In this document: piece after piece, positions 43,033 through 50,170 of the stretch
How the letters are laid out: each line of letters begins with the position of its first letter
Position numbering within the stretch: position 1 is the stretch's first letter
Assembly (NCBI RefSeq): GCF_014852685.1
Contig: NZ_JACZDF010000002.1
Span: 62,001-126,000 of the forward strand
Source: Flavimobilis rhizosphaerae
GTDB lineage: Bacteria > Actinomycetota > Actinomycetes > Actinomycetales > Cellulomonadaceae
DNA length: 64,000 nt
Direction: 5' to 3'
Translations under genes and position numbers: made by a program
The notes under the pieces: generated by a model
Told to the model about the DNA's origin: nothing
Database searches by the model: none
The model's input: the letters and a program-made list of their open reading frames with translations, nothing else

Positions 43033-43548
43033 GTGACTTCCGCCCTTCCGTCGTTCGCCGTCCGCCCCGCCCTGCCCGCCGACGTCCACGCGATCCGCGA
43101 GCTCGTCGAGCCGTACGCGCACCGACGCATCCTCATCGCGAAGGAGCAGGTCACCTACTACGAGGCCGTGCAGGAGTTCGTCGTGGCCGTCGACCGCGCG
43201 GGCACCGTCATCGGGTGCGGGGCGCTCCACGTCATGTGGTCGGACCTCGCGGAGATCCGCACGCTTGCCGTCGCCCCGGGCTGGGTCGGCGCGGGCGTCG
43301 GGCACGCGGTCCTCGACACGCTGCTCGACCGCGCCCGGGCGCTCGGACTCGAGCGCGTCTTCTGCCTGACGTTCGAGGTCGACTTCTTCGCGCGCCACGG
43401 CTTCGCGGAGATCGAGGGCACGGTCGTCACGCCCGAGGTCTACGCGGAGCTGCTGCGCTCGCACGACGACGGCGTCGCGGAGTTCCTCGACCTCGCCAGG
43501 GTCAAGCCGAACACCCTAGGCAACACCCGCATGCTCCTCCACCTCTGA
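43033..43548 (+). CDS. Amino-acid N-acetyltransferase (ArgA-like, short GNAT type)
   Basis: A 171-residue GNAT protein whose composition matches the short N-acetylglutamate synthases of actinobacteria: VRPALPADVHAIRELVEPYAHRRILI at the N-terminus, GCGALHVMWSDLAEIRTLAVAPGWVGAGVGHAVLDTLLDRAR with the acetyl-CoA loop, and FEVDFFARHGF. It would acetylate glutamate, the first step of arginine synthesis. No other arg genes are in the window, as is usual for this type. GTG 43033. Confidence 0.88.
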   Translation: MTSALPSFAVRPALPADVHAIRELVEPYAHRRILIAKEQVTYYEAVQEFVVAVDRAGTVIGCGALHVMWSDLAEIRTLAVAPGWVGAGVGHAVLDTLLDRARALGLERVFCLTFEVDFFARHGFAEIEGTVVTPEVYAELLRSHDDGVAEFLDLARVKPNTLGNTRMLLHL

Positions 43549-43559
43549 CACCTGCCCGT

Positions 43560-43634
43560 CTCGCGAGATGGCGCTCCTCGGACGAGATAGCGCGTCTCTC
43601 GCGCTATCTCGTCCGGTGGCCGCTATCTCGCGAG
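43560..43634. repeat. Intergenic hairpin family B, copy 4
   Basis: Outer arms CGCGAGATGGCG and CGCTATCTCGCG; the single change in the left word creates a G-U wobble, so the RNA stem is kept. Inner arms GGACGAGATAGCGCG and GCGCTATCTCGTCC. It fills the gap between two convergent genes, 11 and 12 bases from their stop codons. Confidence 0.9.
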
Positions 43635-43646
43635 CAGGTGGGGTGG

Positions 43647-44531
43647 TCAGGTGGGGAGGTGGAGGCCCTCTGGGGACTCCTCCGCGAGGTGGTCCTCGAG
43701 GAGGCTCGCGATGCAGCGGTCGAGCTGGGCGGCGTCCGGCCAGAGAGGCGCCAGGTCAGAGCGGGGGACCGGGGACGACGCCTCGCGCAGCACGGCCATG
43801 ACACGGCCGCGGCACTGCCGGTCCGTGCCGTGCCACGCCTGCGTCCGGCGCCGCCCCGCGTGCTCGTCGGGCGGCGACCCGGCGAGCCGCCACGTGCACA
43901 GGTCCGCGACCGGGCACTCGCCGCAGCGCGGCGCGCGCGCCGTGCAGACGAGCGCCCCGAGCTCCATCGACGCTGCCGACCACGCGGCCGCCGACGCGTC
44001 GTCGTCGGGCAGGACCGACTCCGCGAGCCGCACCTCCGCGGCACTCTGGTGCGGGTGCGGAAGCGCCGTGCCCGCGACGGCGCGTGCGAGCACACGCCGC
44101 ACGTTCGTGTCGAGGACGACGGCCCGACGCCCGAACGCGAACGCCAGCACCGCGCCCGCGGTGTAGGGGCCGATGCCGGGCAGCGCGAGCAGGTCCTCGT
44201 ACGACGACGGCACCTCGCCGCCGTGACGCTCGACGATCGCCCGCGCACAGTCCTGCAGCCGCAGCGCACGGCGCGGGTAGCCGAGCGTGCCCCACATCCG
44301 CAGGACGTCGGCGGCCTCGGCCGTCGCGAGGTCCGCAGGCGTCGGCCAGCGTTCGAGCCAGGCGTGCCACGACGGCTCGACGCGTGCGACGGGCGTCTGC
44401 TGCGACATCACCTCGGAGACGAGCACGCCCCAGGGCGTGCGGTCGGGCGCCCGCCACGGCAGGGGCCGCGCCTCGCGCGCGAACCACTCGACGACGCGGG
44501 CGCGCAGGAGGGCGGGGGAGGTGGTGGTCAC
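43647..44531 (-). CDS. mutY: A/G-specific adenine glycosylase
   Basis: A 294-residue base-excision repair enzyme removing adenine mispaired with 8-oxoguanine. Catalytic residues are E40 (SEVMSQQT) and D141 (VVLDTNVRRVL), the helix-hairpin-helix is LPGIGPYTAG (117-126), and the 4Fe-4S cysteines are C196, C203, C206 and C212 with spacing 6-2-5. The C-terminal MutT-like 8-oxoG recognition domain of longer MutYs is reduced to about 80 residues here. GTG 44531. It is flanked by repeat elements B4 and B5. Confidence 0.94.
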   Translation of the reverse strand: MTTTSPALLRARVVEWFAREARPLPWRAPDRTPWGVLVSEVMSQQTPVARVEPSWHAWLERWPTPADLATAEAADVLRMWGTLGYPRRALRLQDCARAIVERHGGEVPSSYEDLLALPGIGPYTAGAVLAFAFGRRAVVLDTNVRRVLARAVAGTALPHPHQSAAEVRLAESVLPDDDASAAAWSAASMELGALVCTARAPRCGECPVADLCTWRLAGSPPDEHAGRRRTQAWHGTDRQCRGRVMAVLREASSPVPRSDLAPLWPDAAQLDRCIASLLEDHLAEESPEGLHLPT

Positions 44532-44584
44532 GGAGCCATGGTCGCACCCGGCGGGCCGTCGGCCCGACGAGCACGGCCCGCGAG

Positions 44585-44664
44585 CTAGTCCTCCCGACGC
44601 GAGATAGTCGCCGGCGCGTCCTATCTCGCGTTGAGAGGACTACGTCGGCGCAGAGGGACTAGTT
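44585..44664. repeat. Hairpin element related to family B (B5)
   Basis: CGCGAGATAG (44598-44607) pairs with CTATCTCGCG (44621-44630), and outside it TAGTCCTC (44586-44593) with GAGGACTA (44635-44642); a further GGGACTAG (44654-44661) could compete for the same outer arm. It shares the GAGATAG word but not the rest of family B. It lies 54 bases upstream of mutY. Confidence 0.7.
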
Positions 44665-44848
44665 CGGCGCACGGCAGCTCGGCCGGCGCCGAGGGTCGGA
44701 TGCCCCCGGCAGGGTGGCATCGCGGGAGAAAGCCCTCGGGTCGAGGGGTCCTGGCACCTCGCCCCGCCAGTGCCCGCGGACGGGTGCCGGGTGACGTCCA
44801 GGGCGAACCCTGGCGCGCCACTGTGAACGCTGCTCGGCTGGCATGACC

Positions 44849-44886
44849 GCCGGGCGACGGTGCCCGGCTCCGCCCGACGGGAGCCG
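44849..44886 (+). promoter_or_regulatory. Two competing 5'-UTR hairpins that can hide a ribosome site
   Basis: Hairpin 1 pairs GCCGGGC (44849-44855) with GCCCGGC (44862-44868). Hairpin 2 pairs CGGCTCC (44865-44871) with GGAGCCG (44880-44886), and its right arm contains the GGGAG ribosome site of the gene at 44889. The two share GGC and exclude each other. The rest of the 357-base gap 44532-44888 contains B5 and nothing else recognised. Confidence 0.4.
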
Positions 44887-44888
44887 TC

Positions 44889-45731
44889 ATGCGCCTGCAC
44901 CACCGGACCATCGCCCTCCTCGGGGCACTCGCCCTCGCCCTGCCTGCCATGCTCGTCGCGAGCCCGGCGCACGCTGCAGAGCTCGTCGAGTCCGAGCCGA
45001 ACGACGGCTCCGGAGGGGCGCGCGGGTCGTGGGAGCTCGAGGGGACTGACTCTGCGGGCGCGTGGGGGAGGGCGCAGGCGATCTTCGTGCCGGCGGGCAA
45101 GGTCAGGGTCCTCGTCAAGGCGCGGAGCACGGACGCCGTGTGGGGCAAGGAGTACCGCATGCGCCTCGACCCGGTGGTGACGGCGGCCCGGCCGCGGGTG
45201 TCGGGAACTGCGAAGGTCGGCAAGCGGCTCACGGCGGTCCCCGGCACGTGGACGTCCGGGGCGCGGCTCACGTACCAGTGGTTCCGGTCCGGCAAGGCGA
45301 TCACGGGTGCGACTGCACGCACGTACGTCGTGCGCCCGTCCGACGCGGGTCTTCCGCTCACGGTGCGCGTCGCGGGCTCGCGCTCGGGGTACCTCCCCGC
45401 GAGCTCGACGTCCGCGAAGGTGACGGTCGCGCGTCTCACACCGAAGGTCACAGCGTCGAAGGCGACCGTGAAGAGAGGCGCGACGGCCCGACTCTCGGTG
45501 TCCGTGGCGACGTCGGCGACCTCCCGCCCGACGGGCACCGTCACGGTGAAGGTCGCCGGGAAGACCGTCCGGGTCAAGGTTGCTGCGAAGGCGAAGGGCA
45601 CGGTGAGGGTGACGCTCCCGAAGATCACCAAGCGCGGCACCCACAAGGTGACGGTGACGTTCTCGCCGTCGGGCTCGACGAAGGTCTCGACGAAGGCGCG
45701 GACGGTGACGACGACGGTGCGCGTGCGCTGA
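44889..45731 (+). CDS. Secreted protein with Ig-like beta domains
   Basis: A 280-residue exported protein. A signal peptide of about 29 residues ends in SPAHA before AELVE. After a short acidic Ser/Gly region come two beta domains. PRVSGTAKVGKRLTAVPGTWTSGARLTYQWFRSGKAITGATARTYVVRPSDAG is a typical actinobacterial Ig-like unit found in cell-surface proteins, followed by a Ser/Thr/Lys-rich Ig-like domain (RPTGTVTVKVAGKTVRVKVAAKAKGTVRVTLPKI). No sorting signal or enzyme domain was seen. It may bind cell wall or matrix. Confidence 0.83.
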   Translation: MRLHHRTIALLGALALALPAMLVASPAHAAELVESEPNDGSGGARGSWELEGTDSAGAWGRAQAIFVPAGKVRVLVKARSTDAVWGKEYRMRLDPVVTAARPRVSGTAKVGKRLTAVPGTWTSGARLTYQWFRSGKAITGATARTYVVRPSDAGLPLTVRVAGSRSGYLPASSTSAKVTVARLTPKVTASKATVKRGATARLSVSVATSATSRPTGTVTVKVAGKTVRVKVAAKAKGTVRVTLPKITKRGTHKVTVTFSPSGSTKVSTKARTVTTTVRVR

Positions 45732-45741
45732 GTGCTTCGCG

Positions 45742-45790
45742 GGAGGGGCAGGCGCGCCCGGGTCGCACGATCCGGCGCGCCTGCCCCTCC
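45742..45790 (+). terminator. Terminator hairpin after the Ig-like protein gene
   Basis: A perfect 17-bp stem, GGAGGGGCAGGCGCGCC with its complement, and a 15-nt loop, starting 10 bases after the stop codon. There is no T run. Confidence 0.8.
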
Positions 45791-45842
45791 GGTGTCGGTG
45801 GCCCGCACTACCGTGGGTCGCAGGACCGAGCGAGGAGGACCG

Positions 45843-46433
45843 GTGAGCACGCTGCTCAGACCCACGGGGTCATTGCCGCCAAGCGTCTACTGGCGTCGCC
45901 GCCTCGTCGTGCTCGTCGTCCTCGTAGCGGTCGTCGCGCTCGCTGTCGTCGTCGTCCAGAAGATTGGCGGCGGCCCGACGGCACCCAAGGACAAGCCGGC
46001 GGCCGGTGCCACGTCGACGCCCTCCGAGACGCCGTCGGCGGGCGTCCCCATCTGCACGAAGGACGTCCTAGCGACGAAGCTCGAGGCGAACGGCAGCGAG
46101 TTCGCGGCCGGTGCCGAGCCCGCGTTCACGGTGACGATGACGAACACGTCGAAGGTTCCCTGCCTCGTCGACGTCTCCCACGAGACCCGGGTCGTCACCG
46201 TGACGTCGGGGCCCGCCCGCGTGTGGGGCAGCGGTGACTGCGTGAAGTCGAGCAAGCCGAAGACGTTGCTCGTCGGCGCCGGCAAGTCCGAGGCGTCGAC
46301 GCTCACGTGGGACCGCACGCGCTCCGAGGAGGGCTGCCCCCGCACGGGTGTCGTGGCGAAGGCCGGCACCTACCGGGCGTCGGCGACCGTCCTCGGCGTC
46401 GCGTCGAAGGAGATCGTCTTCCGCCTCAAGTGA
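45843..46433 (+). CDS. Membrane-anchored extracellular protein, function unknown
   Basis: A 196-residue protein starting at GTG 45843 with GGAGGA upstream. One membrane helix at about 20-40 (RRLVVLVVLVAVVALAVVVV) is followed by a Pro/Ser/Thr-rich linker and a beta-rich domain with three cysteines after the linker plus one more (VPICTKD, PCLVD, GDCVKS, EGCPRTG) that can form two disulphides. The fold resembles actinobacterial DUF4232-like or intracellular-proteinase-inhibitor-like beta sandwiches (TMTNTSKVPCLVDVSHETRVVTV). Function unknown. Confidence 0.7.
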   Translation: MSTLLRPTGSLPPSVYWRRRLVVLVVLVAVVALAVVVVQKIGGGPTAPKDKPAAGATSTPSETPSAGVPICTKDVLATKLEANGSEFAAGAEPAFTVTMTNTSKVPCLVDVSHETRVVTVTSGPARVWGSGDCVKSSKPKTLLVGAGKSEASTLTWDRTRSEEGCPRTGVVAKAGTYRASATVLGVASKEIVFRLK

Positions 46434-46454
46434 GGCGCGGCCCGGCGGGCGACG

Positions 46455-47540
46455 TCAGACGTACCGCTCGAGGATGCTCGACTCCGCGAGGCGCGAGAGG
46501 CCCTCGCGGACGGCGCGGGCTCGCTGCTCGCCGACGCCGTCGACGCCCATGAGCTCCTCGATCGTCGCGGCGAGCAGTCGCTGCAGACCACCGAAGTGTG
46601 TGACGAGACGCTCGACGATCGTCGCGGGCAGGCGTGGAACCTTCGAGAGCAGGCGGTAGCCGTGCGGTGCGACGGCGGCGTCGAGCGCGTCGCCGCCGCC
46701 GGGCAGGCCGAGGACGCGACCGATCTGCGAGAGGTCGAGGAGCTGCGTCGAGTCGAGCAAGGACAGGGCCTGGAGGACGTCGGAGATCGAGCGGTCCTTG
46801 GCGCGCAGCTCGACGTAGTCACGGATGACGGCGTCGCGGTCGGAGCCGAGGCCGCCGACGAGCTCGTCGAGCTGGAGCGCGAGGAGGCGGCCGTCGGTGC
46901 CGAGCTCGATGACGTACCCGGCGATCTCCTCGTGGATGCGGGAGACCATCTCGAGGCGCTGGACGACCGCGCACACGTCGCGCACGGTGACGAGGTCCTC
47001 GATCTCGAGGGCGGACAGCGTGCCGGACACCTCGTCGAGGCGCGCGCGGTAGCGCTCGAGCGTCGAGAGGGCCTGGTTGGCACGGGACTGGATGACCTCG
47101 GTGTCCTCGAGGACGTGGCGGCCGCCGCCGGTGTAGACGGCGACGATCCGCATGGACTGCGAGACGGAGATGACGGGGAAGCCGGTCTGCTTGGCGACGC
47201 GCTCCGCGGTGCGGTGCCGCGTGCCGGACTCGGACGTCGGGATCGTGGCGTCGGGGAGGAGCTGGACGGCCGCGCGGACGATGCGGGAGCTGCGCGGGTC
47301 GAGGACGATCGCGCCGTCCATCTTCGCGAGCTCGCGCAGGCGGGTCGCGGAGAAGTCGACCTCGAGCTCGAAGCCGCCGGAGCACAGGGTCTCGACGAGA
47401 GGATCCATGCCCATGACGATGAGCGCGCCCGTGCGTCCGCGGAGGATGCGTTCGAGCCCATCGCGCAGCTCGGTGCCGGGCGCAACGGCCATGAGGGTGT
47501 CGCGCAGCTGGGCGTCCATGTGGGCGGAGATCTGGGGCAC
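46455..47540 (-). CDS. disA: Diadenylate cyclase DisA
   Basis: A 361-residue protein that makes cyclic di-AMP from two ATP and scans DNA for damage. The DAC domain has the catalytic DGA (75-77, MDGAIVLD) and RHRTAE (108-113); a helical linker follows, and the C-terminus has a RuvA-like helix-hairpin-helix (IEELMGVDGVGEQRARAVREGL). GTG 47540, with AGGAT upstream. It is 31 bases after radA on the same strand, the common actinobacterial and firmicute order. Confidence 0.96.
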   Translation of the reverse strand: MPQISAHMDAQLRDTLMAVAPGTELRDGLERILRGRTGALIVMGMDPLVETLCSGGFELEVDFSATRLRELAKMDGAIVLDPRSSRIVRAAVQLLPDATIPTSESGTRHRTAERVAKQTGFPVISVSQSMRIVAVYTGGGRHVLEDTEVIQSRANQALSTLERYRARLDEVSGTLSALEIEDLVTVRDVCAVVQRLEMVSRIHEEIAGYVIELGTDGRLLALQLDELVGGLGSDRDAVIRDYVELRAKDRSISDVLQALSLLDSTQLLDLSQIGRVLGLPGGGDALDAAVAPHGYRLLSKVPRLPATIVERLVTHFGGLQRLLAATIEELMGVDGVGEQRARAVREGLSRLAESSILERYV

Positions 47541-47571
47541 GTCGCGATCCTATCCGGCTGACCCGCAGAAC

Positions 47572-48975
47572 TCAGCGGGTGGCGCGCTCGTCGGCGTCGG
47601 CGAAGAAGAGCTCGGCGACCTCGGCGACGTGGTGGACGGGCCGCAGGGTGAGTCCGGCGGGCAGCCGGGCGGGGTCGAGCTGGGCGGCGGAGCTAGCGGG
47701 GACGACGGCGGTGCGGAGCCCGAGCCGTGCGGCCTCGCCGAGGCGGCGGGCGAGCGCGGCCACGGGCCGGAGCTCGCCCGAGAGCCCGACCTCGCCGATC
47801 GCGAACGTGCCGCGCGGCAGGGCACGGTGGCGGGCTGCGCTCATGACGGCGAGCGTCACGGCGAGATCGGCGGCGGGCTCCGAGACGCGCAGGCCGCCGA
47901 CGGTCGACGCGTAGACGTCCTGCTGGTCGAGCCGTAGGCCCGCGAAGCGGTGCATGACGGCGAGGAGCATCGCGAGGCGGGAGGAGTCGAGCCCGTTGGT
48001 GGTGCGCCGGGGGTTGGGGACGGTCGAGGGGACGGCGAGTGCCTGGACCTCGAGCGGCAGCGGCCGTCGTCCCTCGAGGGTGACGGTGACGCACGTGCCG
48101 GGGACGTCCTGGACGGCCGCGGAGACGAAGAGCCCTGACGGGTCGGCGAGCCCGACGATGCCGCCCTCGGTGAGCTCGAAGCACCCGACCTCGTCGGTGG
48201 GCCCGTAGCGGTTCTTCACGGCGCGCACGAGCCGGAGGCTCGAGTGTCGGTCGCCCTCGAACGTGCAGACGACGTCGACGAGGTGCTCGAGGGTGCGGGG
48301 GCCTGCGACGGAGCCGTCCTTCGTGACGTGGCCGACGAGCAGGACGGGCATGTTGCGGGACTTGGCGGCCTGGATGATCGCCGACGCGACCTCGCGGACC
48401 TGCGCGACGCCGCCCGGCCCGCCCTCGACGGCGGTCGAGGCGATCGTCTGGACGGAGTCGAGGACGAGCAGGTCGGGCTCGTTCGACTCGACGTGGCCGA
48501 GGACGGTGCCGAGGTCCGTCTCCGAGGCGAGGAGGAGCGACGGTGCGAGCGCCCCGATGCGCTCGGCGCGCAGCCGCACCTGCCCCGCGGACTCCTCGCC
48601 GGAGACGTAGAGGACGGTGCGGCCGCCCATCGCGGCGATCGCGGCGACGTCGAGGAGGAGGGTGGACTTGCCGACGCCGGGCTCGCCCGCGAGGAGGACG
48701 ACGGCGCCGGGCACGAGGCCGCCGCCGAGCACGCGATCGAGCTCGTCGACGCCCGTCGGCACGGCGCGTGCGGCCTCAACGGGGACGTCGGCAATAGGGA
48801 CGGCGGGCGCGCGGGAGGGTGAGGTGGCGGCGGTGCGCGGCCCCGCGGCCGCGTCGGCCTCGACAACCGTGCCCCATTCTTGGCACTCGCCGCAGCGTCC
48901 CACCCACTTCACGGTGGTCCATCCGCACTCGGTGCAGCGGAACGCGGGGCGGGGTCGGGAGGTGCGGCTGGCCAT
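47572..48975 (-). CDS. radA: DNA repair protein RadA
   Basis: A 467-residue RecA-like ATPase that assists branch migration in recombination. It has a four-cysteine zinc finger (C14, C17, C28, C31), Walker A GEPGVGKST (97-105), the RadA-specific KNRYG (254-258), and a C-terminal Lon-protease-like domain without the proteolytic Ser (RHRALPRGTFAIGEVGLSGELRPV). ATG 48975. Probably cotranscribed with disA, whose product is known to interact with RadA in other bacteria. Confidence 0.96.
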   Translation of the reverse strand: MASRTSRPRPAFRCTECGWTTVKWVGRCGECQEWGTVVEADAAAGPRTAATSPSRAPAVPIADVPVEAARAVPTGVDELDRVLGGGLVPGAVVLLAGEPGVGKSTLLLDVAAIAAMGGRTVLYVSGEESAGQVRLRAERIGALAPSLLLASETDLGTVLGHVESNEPDLLVLDSVQTIASTAVEGGPGGVAQVREVASAIIQAAKSRNMPVLLVGHVTKDGSVAGPRTLEHLVDVVCTFEGDRHSSLRLVRAVKNRYGPTDEVGCFELTEGGIVGLADPSGLFVSAAVQDVPGTCVTVTLEGRRPLPLEVQALAVPSTVPNPRRTTNGLDSSRLAMLLAVMHRFAGLRLDQQDVYASTVGGLRVSEPAADLAVTLAVMSAARHRALPRGTFAIGEVGLSGELRPVAALARRLGEAARLGLRTAVVPASSAAQLDPARLPAGLTLRPVHHVAEVAELFFADADERATR

Positions 48976-49071
48976 GGCGACACGGTAGCCGGGGCCACCG
49001 ACATTCATACGAGAAGCCGGGAACCTGCCATAGTGGGGTCTCGTCCGCGGGAAGCGGACGGGAGGAGGGTG

Positions 49072-50112
49072 ATGATGGCCGAAAACCCAGGTGCGCAAGG
49101 ACGCGCGCCGTCCATGGCAGACGTCGCAGAGGTGGCCGGTGTCTCGCACCAGACCGTTTCGCGCGTGCTCAACGATCACCCCAACGTCCGCGAGGAAACA
49201 CGGGCGGCGGTGCTGGCGGCGATTGAGCAACTCGGGTACCGGCGCAATAGCGCGGCGCGGGCGCTCGTCACGCGGCGTTCGGGCGTGCTCGGCGTGGTGA
49301 CGACGGGATCGGCGCTCTTTGGGCCCTCGTCAACCCTCCTCGGCATTGAGCTCGCGGCGCGCGAGCACGGCTATGTCGTCACGGTGGCGACGGTGACGTC
49401 GTTTGAGCCCTCGACGATGTCCGCGACGGTTGAGCAGTTCCTGGAGCAGCGGGTTGAGGGCATCATCGTCGTCGCGCCGCAGGTGGACGCGACGCGGGCG
49501 ATCCTCGACCTGGGGGCGCCGGTGCCGATCGTCATGGTGTCGTCGTCGTTTGTGGACGCGCGGGGTGCGGGCGTTTCCCCCGTGCGCTCGGTGAGCGTTG
49601 ATCAGGTCGCGGGCGGACGTCTGGCGACCGAGCACCTGCTGGGCCTGGGGCACCGCAATGTGTTGCATGTTGCGGGACCGGGGGACTGGTTTGATGCGCG
49701 GGCGCGTCTGGTGGGGTGGCGTGCGGCGCTCGAGACGGTTCCGGGTGCATCAGGGGAGATGGTTCAGGGCGACTGGACCGCGGACTTTGGGTATGACCTG
49801 GGGCTCAGGCTTGCGCGGGAGGGAGCGCCGTCGGCCGTGTTCGCGGCGAACGACCAGATCGCTCTGGGCCTGCTCCGGGCGTTCTGGGAATCCGGGCTCG
49901 TGGTGCCGCGGGATGTCTCCGTGGTGGGCTTTGACGATGTTGCGGGTGCGGACCACTTTATTCCGCCGCTCACGACGGTGCGGCAGGACTTTGAGGCGCT
50001 GGGACGTCATGCGCTTGCGGTGACCGATCGCATGGTTGAGGGCGAGGATCCGGATACCTCGCCGCTGGTTCCGGAGCTTGTTGTGCGCGCGTCAACGACC
50101 GCCTGGGGCTAA
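49072..50112 (+). CDS. LacI-family regulator, likely arabinose repressor
   Basis: A 346-residue regulator. HTH and hinge are in MADVAEVAGVSHQTVSRVLNDHPNVREETR, and the rest is a periplasmic-binding-protein-like sugar domain ending VVGFDDVAGADHFIPPLTTVRQDFEALG. GGAGGAGG precedes ATGATG. It lies 58 bases ahead of araB on the same strand, with a LacI operator in between, so it should repress araBDA. Its codon use differs sharply from genes before it: 8 of 11 Phe codons are TTT. This marks the left edge of the arabinose island. Confidence 0.9.
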   Translation: MMAENPGAQGRAPSMADVAEVAGVSHQTVSRVLNDHPNVREETRAAVLAAIEQLGYRRNSAARALVTRRSGVLGVVTTGSALFGPSSTLLGIELAAREHGYVVTVATVTSFEPSTMSATVEQFLEQRVEGIIVVAPQVDATRAILDLGAPVPIVMVSSSFVDARGAGVSPVRSVSVDQVAGGRLATEHLLGLGHRNVLHVAGPGDWFDARARLVGWRAALETVPGASGEMVQGDWTADFGYDLGLRLAREGAPSAVFAANDQIALGLLRAFWESGLVVPRDVSVVGFDDVAGADHFIPPLTTVRQDFEALGRHALAVTDRMVEGEDPDTSPLVPELVVRASTTAWG

Positions 50113-50133
50113 TCACAGAGGCTTTCGTTGCTC

Positions 50134-50163
50134 TTGCGTTCGCGCCATTGTGAACGCTAACAT
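50134..50163 (+). promoter_or_regulatory. araB promoter with overlapping LacI operator
   Basis: TTGCGT (50134-50139), 18-base spacer, TAACAT (50158-50163), then the araB ATG 8 bases later. The operator TGTGAACGCTAACA (50149-50162) has the LacI-type central CG with TGT/ACA ends and overlaps the -10 box, so a bound repressor would block RNA polymerase. The distance implies a leaderless mRNA. Confidence 0.65.
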
Positions 50164-50170
50164 CGTGCAC

